Assembly (NCBI GenBank): GCA_963752755.1
Contig: CAVVZJ010000010.1
Coordinates: 496,001 to 560,000, forward strand
Reading direction: 5' to 3'
Source of the DNA: CAVVZJ01 sp963752755
Lineage (GTDB): Bacteria; Planctomycetota; Planctomycetia; Isosphaerales; Isosphaeraceae
Length of the DNA: 64,000 bases
Of this stretch, positions 18,788 through 27,663 are shown in pieces. Below the pieces are notes generated by a model. The model saw nothing but the letters and a program-made list of their open reading frames with translations, searched no databases and had not been told where the DNA came from. Numbering within the stretch: position 1 is the stretch's first letter; the number at the start of each line of letters is the position of its first letter. The translations under genes were made by a program, and so were the position numbers.

Positions 18788-19657
18788 ATGAACACGATTC
18801 TCGGGCTCGACCTCGGCAAGTTCAAGAGCATGATGGGCGTCTACCGACCCAAAACCCAGGAGGCCGCCGATCGCACCATCGCCACCGATCCCCCGACGCT
18901 GAGGTCCGAACTCCAGCAGATCCGGCCCGACCTGGTCGCCTTCGAGACCGGCACGTTCGCCGGCTGGGTCTCGGATCTGTGCGTCGAGCTGGGCCTGAAC
19001 TGCCTGGTCGCCTTCCGACACCGGCTGGTCGGGCGTCGCACCGCGATCCAGAACCACATCTGCGTACTCGGCCAGGCCCCGGGTGTGCTCCTGCCCGTCG
19101 GCCACCGGGCCTGGACCGCCGCCGGTCGGCGGTTCCTGGCGAACCTCGCGTGCCACGATCCCGATCCCAAGGCCGGCTCCCTCTGGAGGCTCGAACTGGC
19201 GCTGGAGGTCCACGCCCTGGAGGACGTGAGGACGCGCCTGGAGGGCCTGGAGACGACACTCGACGCGCTGAGCGCGGCCGATGAGCGGACGCGGCTGCTG
19301 GAGACGATCCCCGGCGTGGGCCGGCGCACCGCCGAGGTGATCGCGGCCGACCTCGACGAGGCCGGGCGGTTCTCCACCGCCGCCGAGGTCTCGGTGGACG
19401 CGGGGTTGGTCCCGCGTCGGTTCCAGTCGGGCGAGACCAACCGCCAGGGCCGGATCACGAAGCGTGGCTCCCGGCTGTTGCGGAAGATGCTGGTGGAGGC
19501 GGCGTGGCTGAGGCTGCGTTACAACGCGTGGGCGGCCCGGCTGTTCACGCGTCTGGTTCGAGGCCAGAAGTCGCGTCGGAAGTCGGCGTTGGTGGCGGTG
19601 GCCCGGAAGCTGTTGGGGAGAGAGCCGATCGAGCGCACCGATTCCGAAAAAGAATGA
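18788..19657 (+). CDS. IS110 family transposase, internally deleted
   Basis: 289 residues against the usual 330-400. The N-terminal RuvC-like part keeps Asp8 (GLDLGK) and Glu53 (FETGT). It then jumps from GLNCLVA at residues 69-75 straight to RHRLVGRRTA. The segment that normally holds the DRxDAxxLAR acidic motif is gone; that segment is present in the other IS110 copy at 39.7-40.7 kb. The C-terminal domain is intact, with the IPGVGRRTAEVIAADL helix-hairpin and the catalytic-serine segment RRFQSGETNRQGRITKRGS. The element is probably unable to move. The 15 bases before the ATG (gagccacccggcc) resemble those before the other copy, marking a shared left end where IS110 guide (bridge) RNAs are often encoded. 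Confidence 0.85.
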   Translation: MNTILGLDLGKFKSMMGVYRPKTQEAADRTIATDPPTLRSELQQIRPDLVAFETGTFAGWVSDLCVELGLNCLVAFRHRLVGRRTAIQNHICVLGQAPGVLLPVGHRAWTAAGRRFLANLACHDPDPKAGSLWRLELALEVHALEDVRTRLEGLETTLDALSAADERTRLLETIPGVGRRTAEVIAADLDEAGRFSTAAEVSVDAGLVPRRFQSGETNRQGRITKRGSRLLRKMLVEAAWLRLRYNAWAARLFTRLVRGQKSRRKSALVAVARKLLGREPIERTDSEKE

Positions 19658-20091
19658 TCGCCACCTATTGACTGTCACTCGGCTTCATAGTCGCCAACGC
19701 TCAGCGGACCCGGCCCGCCAACGACTCGCCTCTATTTGGGCGTAGAAATGGGCAATAGCGAACACTCGTTACCGACTTTCCGCCCATCTCGTCCGTGATT
19801 TCGTCGAATTAGCCCTCGCTCCCTCCCAGTGAAGTCGGGGTGCCCTTGTCGGGGTGAGAGCGTCGCGGTCCGAGTCGATCCTCCACCCGACCGCACCTCT
19901 CCCCGGTGCGGCATTCTGCGCCTCGTCCCACGCGGGGGCAATGTCTACCATGCCGGACCGCCGACCTGCCCCGAGACTTACGGCGACGGCCATGAGCGTA
20001 AGTCGCGCGTCGCGCGACTTACATCAAGGCGTGCCGATGGAACAATTTTGCGAGGCCCCGCCCCCTTGACGACCCCCCGCCCCGGACAACC
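19658..20091. other. Intergenic region between two transposase genes
   Basis: Four hundred bases without a recognisable gene. It holds the right end of the IS110 copy, the left end of the IS1634-type element and the 23-base palindrome at 19999-20021. Terminal inverted repeats of the IS1634 element could not be fixed by eye. Confidence 0.5.
19999..20021. repeat. Perfect palindrome ahead of the IS1634-type gene
   Basis: taagtcgcgcg, a single central t, then cgcgcgactta: 11-base arms with perfect complementarity, 70 bases before the transposase start. It may be an operator or part of the element's end. Confidence 0.7.
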
Positions 20092-21879
20092 ATGACGGCA
20101 CCGGGCGTGGCGGACCGGCCGCCCGCCCCGCGACCACCCGGGACGTCGCGGGACGACACCGTGAGCCCCACCCCCAGCCACCCCGGCGCCGACGCGTCCG
20201 CCGCCGGCAACACCCTCACCGCCGCCCGCGTCGCCGCCTGGCCCGTCCTCGACCGCCTCCTCCGGCGGCTCCGCCGCGAGGACTTCCTCCGCGGCCACCT
20301 CCCGCGCGAGGGCCGCCACGCCCGCGTCCCGACCGCCACCGCCCTGATGATCCTGCTGCAGCACCTTTGGGTCGCCCGCGAGCCCCTCTACGGCGTCGGT
20401 GAGTGGGCCGCACGGCACCACCCGACACCGCTGGGGCTCGCCACCGGAGAGCGGCCCGCGCTGAACGACGACCGCGTCGGCCGCGTCCTCGACCGCCTCT
20501 TCGAGGCCGACGTCCCCGCGTTCACTCGGGCCGTCGTGGCCCCCGCCGTCCGGGAGTTCGCCGTCGCGCTGGAGGAGCGGCACAACGCCTCCACGACGAT
20601 CACCGTCCACGGAGACGACGAGGGCGTCGACCGCGAGCGCACGCTGCGGGGTCGGCTCCGCCTGGCCGTCACCCCCGGCCACAACAAGGACCACCGACCC
20701 GACCTCAAGCCGCGGCTCGGCCTCCTCACCGTCGCCCGCGACGGGGCCGTGCCCGTGCAGTGGCGGGTCGAGAGCGGCACCGCCACCGACGACCGCTCCC
20801 CTCCGGGCCCCTGGGAGCAGCTCTGCCGGCTGAGCGGCCGCCGCGACTTCCTCTCCGTGGCCGACGGCACGCTCGCCACCGCCGCGAACCTGGCCCCCCT
20901 CCATCAGCACGGTGGCCGCTTGCTCCCCGTCTTGCCCCGCACCCGCGGTGAGGACGCCGCCTTCCAGGCGGCGGTCCGGGAGGGCCAAGCCCGCTGGCGT
21001 ACGGTCCCCGAGCGGCGCGACGAGGGCGAGGTCGTCGACCGGTTCGGTGGGCAGGACCCGGAGGCGCCCCCCGCCGAGGGGGACCGGTGGCTCGGGTCCC
21101 CCAGCGTCCGCCCGGCCACGCTGGATGCGCTGACGCGGCCCAAGCGGCGGGAGCGGGCCGCGACCACGCTGGCCGCGCTGCGGGCCCAGCTCCCCTCGCC
21201 GCGCACGCGGTCCCGCGAGCGGGCCAAGCTGACGCCGGCCGTCGACGCGATCCTCCGCGACGGCCCGGCCGCGGGCCGCGTCGCGGTCACCGTCGCGGAG
21301 CGGACCACCGCGACCTACCGCCAGGCGCAGCGTGGCCGCCCGGGCCCGGACACGAAGTCCGTGCGGCACCAGGCGACGCGGTTCGCCCTGTCCTGGCCCC
21401 TGGACCACGACCGCCTGGCCGCCGAGGCGTGGTGCGACGGGGTCTTCCCGCTGGTGACCCACGTGACGGCCCTGTCCGCCCTGGAGCGGCTGCTGGGGTC
21501 CCAGCCGCCGCCGCGGATCGAGAAGCGGTTCTCGCCGCTGAAGACGGACTTCGTGGTGGCGCCGGTGTTCCGGAAGGCGGTGAGCCGGGTCCCGGCCCTC
21601 GTGGGCGTGTACGGCTTCGCCCTGCTGGTGGAGGCGTTGCTGGAGCGCGCGCGGCGCCGTGCGATGGCACGGGAAGGGGTGGAGAGCCTGCCGTTGTACC
21701 CCGAAGGCCGAGCCTGCCACCGCCCGACAGCGCGGCGGGTGCTCGAGTTGTTCGAGGCCGTGCAACGCCACGAGCTGAAGGCGCAGGGCCAACCGGCTGG
21801 GGTCTTCACCACCGAGCTGACGCGCCTGCATCGCCAGGTCCTCCGCCGGCTGGGCGTGCCCGGGGCCGACAGCAGCTGA
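20092..21879 (+). CDS. IS1634 family (IS4 group) transposase
   Basis: DDE transposase of 595 residues. Visible landmarks are ALNDDRVGRVLDRLFEAD (about 124-140), the first catalytic Asp175 in TVHGDDEGVD, the family motif GHNKDHRPDLKP (196-207), second Asp258 in SVADGTL, CDGVFPLVTH (448-457), and Glu477 in RIEKRFSPLKTDF. All expected catalytic residues are present and the length is normal, so the enzyme looks complete. Codon use is even more GC-rich than in neighbouring genes, which suggests recent arrival from a very GC-rich genome. The start at 20092 is not certain; later in-frame GTG codons exist in the disordered N-terminus. Confidence 0.85.
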   Translation: MTAPGVADRPPAPRPPGTSRDDTVSPTPSHPGADASAAGNTLTAARVAAWPVLDRLLRRLRREDFLRGHLPREGRHARVPTATALMILLQHLWVAREPLYGVGEWAARHHPTPLGLATGERPALNDDRVGRVLDRLFEADVPAFTRAVVAPAVREFAVALEERHNASTTITVHGDDEGVDRERTLRGRLRLAVTPGHNKDHRPDLKPRLGLLTVARDGAVPVQWRVESGTATDDRSPPGPWEQLCRLSGRRDFLSVADGTLATAANLAPLHQHGGRLLPVLPRTRGEDAAFQAAVREGQARWRTVPERRDEGEVVDRFGGQDPEAPPAEGDRWLGSPSVRPATLDALTRPKRRERAATTLAALRAQLPSPRTRSRERAKLTPAVDAILRDGPAAGRVAVTVAERTTATYRQAQRGRPGPDTKSVRHQATRFALSWPLDHDRLAAEAWCDGVFPLVTHVTALSALERLLGSQPPPRIEKRFSPLKTDFVVAPVFRKAVSRVPALVGVYGFALLVEALLERARRRAMAREGVESLPLYPEGRACHRPTARRVLELFEAVQRHELKAQGQPAGVFTTELTRLHRQVLRRLGVPGADSS

Positions 21880-22054
21880 CTCCCAGCCCCCCCGGTAATT
21901 CGGCGATATTCACCGCGAGATGTGCGGAAAGTCGGTCGTTACGAGACAAAGAAGCTTGGCTCATGTCGGTTACCTGGTGTGGGGGCTTCACCACGCTCGG
22001 CCATCGGGATGTCATGACGGGAGGTCCATTGCCCCTGCCGGGGCGGAGGTCGCC

Positions 22055-22976
22055 ATGGACTTCGCGATCGTCAAGCTGATGGACGAGGACGCCTGCTACG
22101 CCAGGCTCGTCGCCTGGCTGCATCCCGATGGCCTGGCCTGCCCGCGCTGCGGGGCCCGCTTGGGCCTGCACGTCCACCGCCGCTCCCACACCCCGGTCGT
22201 GGACTACTGCTGCGGCGGCTGCCGTCGGGTCTTCAACGCCTTCACCGGCACGGCCCTCCACGGCACCCGGCGGCGTCGCGTCGAGCTGGTCCTGATCGTG
22301 TGCGGCATCGCCCAGGGCGTGCCCACCGCTCAGCTGGCACGCGAACCGGGCCGCGACCGCTCGCAGCGGCTCGACCGGAGGCACCGCGGGCCGGAGGCCG
22401 CCCATGCGGGCCGGCACCGCGGGCCGCTGGACGACACGACGCTGGAGGCCGACGCGATGGACCAGAACGCCGGGGAAAACAGGGGTGCCGCACCGCGACC
22501 CCGACGACCCGCGGCCCGGGCACGGCAGCGGGGACACGGATCGTCCGCCGGTCTGTGGCGTGGTGGGACGCCAGAGCGGTGAGGTCCGGCTGACGGTGGC
22601 GTGGCACTCGGACGGGGAGACGCTGCGGCGGGTGGTGCGGCGGGCGAGCTGGCCGATGGTGCAGGTCGACACCGACGAGTGGCCGGGCCAGGATCGCCTG
22701 CCGGCGATCGGCCGCGTTCGCTCGGCGGTCTGCCACGCTGCCGGGAAGTGGTCGCGGGACGACGACGGGGACGGAGTGCGCGAGGTGCGCTGCAACACCT
22801 TGGAGGGGGGCTGGACGGGCCTGCGGAACTTCCTGCGGCCGTTCCGCGGGGTCAACAAGGAGTCCCTCCACCAGTACGTCGCCATCCATCAGTGGGGCTG
22901 CATTATCAAGCGAGTGACAGGGGAGTTCGTCCGAGCATTCCTGGGAATACGTCATCCCACCAGTTGCCCGACATGA
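22055..22976 (+). pseudogene. IS1595 family (ISXO2-like) transposase, frameshifted
   Basis: ATG 22055 starts an N-terminal zinc-ribbon (CPRCGARLG ... CCGGCRRVFNAFTGT, about residues 28-65), the usual first domain. A frame disturbance follows around 22340-22400 (QLAREPGRDRSQ). A second near 22490 moves to the frame that reads HRDPDDPRPGHGSGDTDRP, VVGV-type strand, VQVDTDEWPGQDRLP and HAAGKWSRDDDGDGVREVRC, then NTLEGGWTGLRNFLRPFRGV. These are the ISXO2 DDE domain motifs, ending at VAIHQWGCIIKRVTG. Two or more indels make it inactive as written. The last residues (about 22940-22976) probably lie beyond the normal gene end. Confidence 0.75.
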
Positions 22977-23328
22977 GCCAAGGATTCAAGCGATTCGGTA
23001 TCGGGCGTCGGCGAACGGATTGTTAGTCAACAATCGGATGGCGGACGAGTGAGGAGCGATCGACTTCTTTCGATGGTGGGGCGCTCATGAGGACCTGACC
23101 ACGTCGGAAGAGCGGCAGGGAGCCCTGGCGAAGTGCTGGGTTGCTTCCTGGGGAGGTGAGGATGGCCTCCCGGGTGCGTCGGCGTTGCGATCCCTGGCGA
23201 GGACGACGTCGCGAAAAAGAACGAGTGAACGCCAGCCGGCTGGGGTTCTCGGGGGCGCCCGGCGGATCACCCGACGGACGGGACTACTTCCTCATCCCGG
23301 ATTCGTGACCACGAAGGGAGATTGTTCG
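22977..23328. other. Intergenic region before the FG-GAP protein gene
   Basis: No gene recognised. A short inverted motif (attgttagtcaacaat at about 23019-23034) may be an IS end. The last bases contain the leader of the next gene, with acgaagggag as a ribosome site before ATG 23329. Confidence 0.45.
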
Positions 23329-26300
23329 ATGTTCTTCGCTCGGCACCACGACGGAAATCAAGGGCGGCCTCGAACCGCCACATCCCGGAAAGCGCGGATG
23401 AAACCGAGGCGGAGGGGTTTCCGCTTCGGACCCATGATCGAGGCCCTCGAAGGCCGGGTCGTCCTGAGCTTCCTCGCCCCGACCTCGTACTCGACCGGAA
23501 CCAACCCGGCGGGTGTGGCGATCGGCGACTTCAACGGCGACACCAAGGCTGACGTCGCGATCGTCAACCAGGCCCTGTCGGGGGCGGTGGGCATCCTGCT
23601 GGGCAACGGCGACGGCACCTTCCAGCCGGAGGTGAGCTCCCCGGCGGGGACGAACCCGATCGACGCGAAGGCCGGCGACTTCAACAACGACGGCCAGCTC
23701 GACCTCGCGGTCGTCGGCATCGGAGGGACGGTGAGCCTCCTGCTGGGCAACGGCGACGGTTCGTTCGCGGCCCCGGTGGTCCCCTACGGGACGGGCCTGG
23801 GCTCGCACTCGATCAACGTGGGCGACTTCAACAAGGATGGCAACCTCGACGTCGTCACGATGAACAGCAACACGGCGAGCCTCCTGCTCGGCAACGGCGA
23901 CGGCTCGCTCCGGCCGAAGATCGACCTCGCCATCCCCGGCAACTCCACGAATACGGTCGTCGGCGACTTCAACAAGGACGGCAACCTCGACCTGGCCACC
24001 TCCAACACGGCGAGCGTCGGCACGATCACCGTCTTGAGGGGCCACGGCGACGGGTCGTTCGACCTCGCGCAGAGCTACGACGCCTTCTCGGCCCCGGTGT
24101 ACCTCAGCTCGGGCGACTACAACGGCGACGGGTACGACGACTTCGTCGTGACCAACTCCTACATCGCCAGCTCGATGAGCGTCATCCTCAACAAGGGCGA
24201 CGGCACGTATTACCCGCCGGTGACGTACGGCATCCCCCAGACCGGCTTCGAGATCGAGTCGGCCGACTTCAACGGCGACGGCGCCGAGGACTTCGCCGTG
24301 CGGGGGACCACCGAGTACATGGTGGAACTCGGCAAGGGCGACGGCACGTTCTTCCCCGTGACGACCTACGCGACCCCGTCCGGCCGGTTCGAGATGGGCG
24401 GGGTCGGCGACCTCAACGGCGACGGCGCCGCGGACCTGCTGTACCCGAGTAGCGCGGGCCTCACGGTCATGATGAACGCGAACAACGACCAGGCCGCCCT
24501 GGCCGGCGCGGTCGGGTTCCAGGTCAGCGCACCGGCCTCGACGACCGCCGGGGCACCCTTGCCGATGACCGTGACCGCCGTGGACGCGGACGGCAACCCG
24601 GCCACGGGCTTCCTCGGCACGGTGCGGATCATCAGCAACGACCCGGCCTCGCCAGGGTCGCTGACCTACACCTTCACGACGGCCGACGCGGGGACTCATT
24701 CGTTCCCCTTGACGGTCCGGCTCTTGACCCAGGGCGATCAGACGGTGACGGTGGCGGCGCCGTTCATGACGTCCTCGACCGTGACGGTTAACGTGCTGCC
24801 GATGGTCACGCACTTCGCGGTCAGCGCCCGACGGCCACGGTCGCCGGCTCCGGGTTCAACGTGACGGTGTCGGCCATCGACGCGCTCGGCAACGTCTCCG
24901 CGGGCTACACCAACACGATCCGCTTCAGCAGCTCGGACCCGATCGCCGGCTTGCCGGCCGACTACACGTTCACGGCGGCCGACGCGGGCACACATACCTT
25001 CGCGGTCACGCTGAAGTCGGCCGGGACCCGGTTCGTCAACGTCGCCGAGGTCTTCGGGACCGCCAACGTCGGTGCGAACGTCAACGTGAGCCCGGCCGCC
25101 GCCGAGTCGCTCGCCCTGGCCGGCAGCGGAGGTTCGATCGGCATCTCGCGGCCGTTCACCATCGTCGCCCGCGACCCCTTCGGGAACATCGACACTAGTT
25201 ACAACGGCACGGTGCACGTGACCAGCTCCGACCCCCTGGCGGTCTTGCCGCCCGATACTGCACTGGTGAACGGGGTTGCGACGGTTAATGTCACCCTCAT
25301 GACAGTCGGCACGCAGACGATCACGGCCACGGACGTGATGAACGGGGCGATGAACGGCACGGTGTCGAGCGACGCGACCCCGCCGGTCGCCGCGCGGTTT
25401 GACGTGGCGGGCTATCCGGCGACCGTCGCCGGGGTTGCGAACACCTTCACGGTGACGGTCCGCGACACGATCGGCCAGATTGCGACGGGGTACACCGGCA
25501 CGATTCTCTTCTCCAGCTCGGACGTGCGGGCCGGCCTGCCCGCGAGCTACACCTTCACCGCCGCCGACGCGGGCGTGCATACCTTCAGCGCCACGCTGAC
25601 GACCGCCGGCACCCAGTCGATCACCGCCCGCGACACGACCGGCACCCTGAGCGGCAGCGAGCTGGGGATCGCGGTGAGTCCCGCGGCGTTCGTCGGCTTC
25701 CAGCTCTCGGTCCCGCTCGCACCCGACAGCCACGGTCACTTCCTCGTCACGGCGGGCGACCCGATCGCCGTGACCGTGAGGGCGGTGGACGCCTTCGGGA
25801 ACGCGGTCGCGGGCTACACCGGCAAGGTGCACTTCACCAGCACGGACACCCAGGCCGGCCTGCCCGTTGACGACAACTTCACCGCCGCCGATGCGGGGGT
25901 CCATACCTTCAACGTGGCCCTGAAGACCGCGACCGCCACGAACGCCGTCTGGTCGTTCAGCGTGGTGGACGCCAACAACGCGGCCACGCTCGCCACCATC
26001 ACCAACTTCGAGGTGACGAACGCCGCCGCGGCGAAGTTCGCCCTCAGCGTGCCCTCGAACATCACCGCGGGCGTCGCCTTCTCGCTCCGCGTGTCGGTGC
26101 TCGACGCCTTCGGGAACAAGGTCAAGAACTACTTCGGGACGATCCACTTCGCGAACACCGCGGGAATCGACGGCCTGCCCGCTGATTACACCTTCACGGT
26201 CAACGACGCGGGGGTCCACGACTTCACGATGACCCTGAACACCGTCGGGAATCAGACGCTCTCCGTCGTCGATCTGGCCGACCCGACGCTGACCGCGAGC

Positions 26301-26411
26301 GCCGGCCTCAGTGTCAAGTCCGCGAGCGGTGGTGGCGGGGGTGGCAGCGGTGGCAGTGGCGGTGGCGGCGGCAGCGGTGGCGGTGGTGGTGGCGGCAAGG
26401 GCAGTGCTTGA
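23329..26411 (+). CDS. Large exported FG-GAP/VCBS and Ig-like repeat protein (one frameshift)
   Basis: Surface or secreted adhesin-like protein of about 1,027 residues. It has the planctomycete export motif IEALEGRVVLS at about residues 37-47. Then come about seven FG-GAP/VCBS repeats with calcium-binding-like GDFNGDTKADVAIVN, GNGDGTFQP, GDFNKDGNLDVVT and DFNGDGAEDFAV units (to about residue 390). About six Ig/filamin-like repeats follow, each with a VDAxGNxxxGYTGTxxFSSSD pattern and YTFTAADAGVHTF, and the protein ends in a glycine/serine run. A single base is missing in a C run near 24829 (expected SAPTATVAGSG), so the frame changes there from one half to the other. The ribosome site aagggag precedes the ATG. 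Ligand unknown. Confidence 0.82.
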
Positions 26412-26582
26412 GACTCCGAGTCGTTCCCACCAGAGATCGAAGGCGGGCGGGGGCACTTCCCTACCCGCCCTGACGTTTCTCCGCTGCTGCGTTCTGATCT
26501 GGCGGACCCCGTTCTCATGGGCGACAAGCCCTGCGTTCGGGGAGCCGAGACGCCGGGGGGCGTGCTCTCCGACACTCTTCCA

Positions 26583-26800
26583 CCGGGGTGGCCCGCCGGG
26601 AGTCTCCGACGGGGACAGGGGTATCCGCTCGCCCCCGTCTCCGACACGGACCCGCGGATGCGGTCCGATTTGAGCCCGAATCCTGTGGGCCAGTCGCCCC
26701 TGGCTGGCCCGACCGGACGACAGCCGGGGGCGGCTGGCCCACCAGGCCAAACCGGACGGCATCCGCGGGTCCGTGTCTCAGACTCCGGCGGGCCACCCCG
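26583..26800. repeat. Long palindromic element, copy 3, with extra outer arms
   Basis: The core 26643-26779 matches copies 1 and 2. Outer arms gacacggacccgcggatg and catccgcgggtccgtgtc are perfect 18-base complements; inner arms have three mismatches. A further pair (gtggcccgccgggagtct near 26588 and agactccggcgggccac near 26779) extends the pairing beyond the core, giving a possible cruciform of about 215 bases. Confidence 0.82.
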
Positions 26801-27027
26801 AGGGGTAACGGAGCCGGGCGATGTCGTGGGAGCGCCTCCACGACGCGATCTGTGTTCCTCTGACCGGGCGAGGAAGTCCGGGATCGCGTGGAAACACCAC
26901 AGCGACGCGTCCCGGATGTCGCAGGGACGGCTGGGAAACGCCGGGAGGATGCCCCGGGGACGCGCGGAATCGTGCCGGAGGCGCGGTCGCAAGAGCTTCG
27001 TGGAACGGAGGTTACTTGGAAATATTA

Positions 27028-27052
27028 CCCATTTTGAAGTTCGTTCGGCGCC
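27028..27052 (+). repeat. Dispersed box-A element, copy a
   Basis: cccattttgaagttcgttcg followed by gcgcc matches the copies at 27327-27351 and, inverted, at 56734-56760. Only box A is seen at this copy; the promoter-like box B is absent. Confidence 0.7.
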
Positions 27053-27326
27053 CGGATGTGTCGTGGTGTCGTGACGTTGTGTGCCACCTTCGCAGAGCCG
27101 GGGGCGTCCGAGGAAGGGGATCAACGCCTGGCCCAAGTCACCGTTGCGGGATGCTTTTTCTAACCGTTTTCGGGTGCTTGAGAACAAGCGGGAACGCCGG
27201 GTGACGCGATGGAGACGCACCCGGGACGGCGGAAAAACGCCTTAAGGACGGCGGAGGAACGCTTTCCATTGGGGTAGATCCTTGATCCTAAGTTCTTTTT
27301 TCACAATAATTTAAGAGTGGATTTTG

Positions 27327-27451
27327 CCCATTTTAAAGTTCGTTCGGCGCCGGAGATGCGGTGCGGCGTCGCAACTTTCCGGTGCGTTGCCGGGTGACGT
27401 ACCGGCTTGGGAGGACGACCGAATTGTCAAGGAGCCAGTGTTAATTATAGC
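27327..27451 (+). repeat. Dispersed element with box A and promoter-like box B, copy b
   Basis: Box A (27327-27351) differs by one base from copy a. Box B, 97 bases downstream, reads TTGTCA (27424-27429), a 16-base spacer, then TATAGC (27446-27451). The same arrangement occurs inverted at 56647-56760. No gene starts just downstream on this strand, so here the promoter, if active, would make a transcript without a recognisable product. Confidence 0.65.
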
Positions 27452-27663
27452 CCATGTTCGGTGTCCCGGCGCGAAGGAATCCGTTCCGGGAGGCCGGAGC
27501 GGAGTCGGCAAGGGGCACGCGACCCAGAACGGTGACAAGGTCCGAGGAATCCGTCCGGGATCCACGATCGCAATAGCCGCGACGGCGTCGACGCTCCCCG
27601 GTCGGAGGCGTCGGCGCCGTCCCTCGTGTCAGGTCGAAAGAGAGGGTGGATCGTTGTGGATCG

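Larger units (their letters stand above)
26412..27663. other. 1.25 kb repeat-rich intergenic region between convergent genes
   Basis: No recognisable gene. It holds copy 3 of the long palindromic element with extra outer arms (26583-26800), two copies of the dispersed box-A element (27028-27052, 27327-27351), a promoter-like pair at 27424-27451 and an AT-rich spot at about 27285-27325. Both flanking genes end here (the FG-GAP gene from the left, the matrixin-like gene from the right), so it acts as a shared 3' region. Confidence 0.6.

Noticed and set aside
19978..21831. Minus-strand frame of 617 codons opposite the IS1634 transposase
   Set aside because: A GC-rich shadow frame; the plus strand carries all catalytic motifs of the transposase.
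26311..26410. Gly/Ser-coding run as a simple-sequence repeat or CRISPR-like array
   Set aside because: It is the low-complexity tail of the FG-GAP protein; there are no spaced identical repeats.
23284..26762. Long minus-strand frames opposite the FG-GAP/Ig-like gene
   Set aside because: They mirror the repeat structure of the coding strand and show no known domain.
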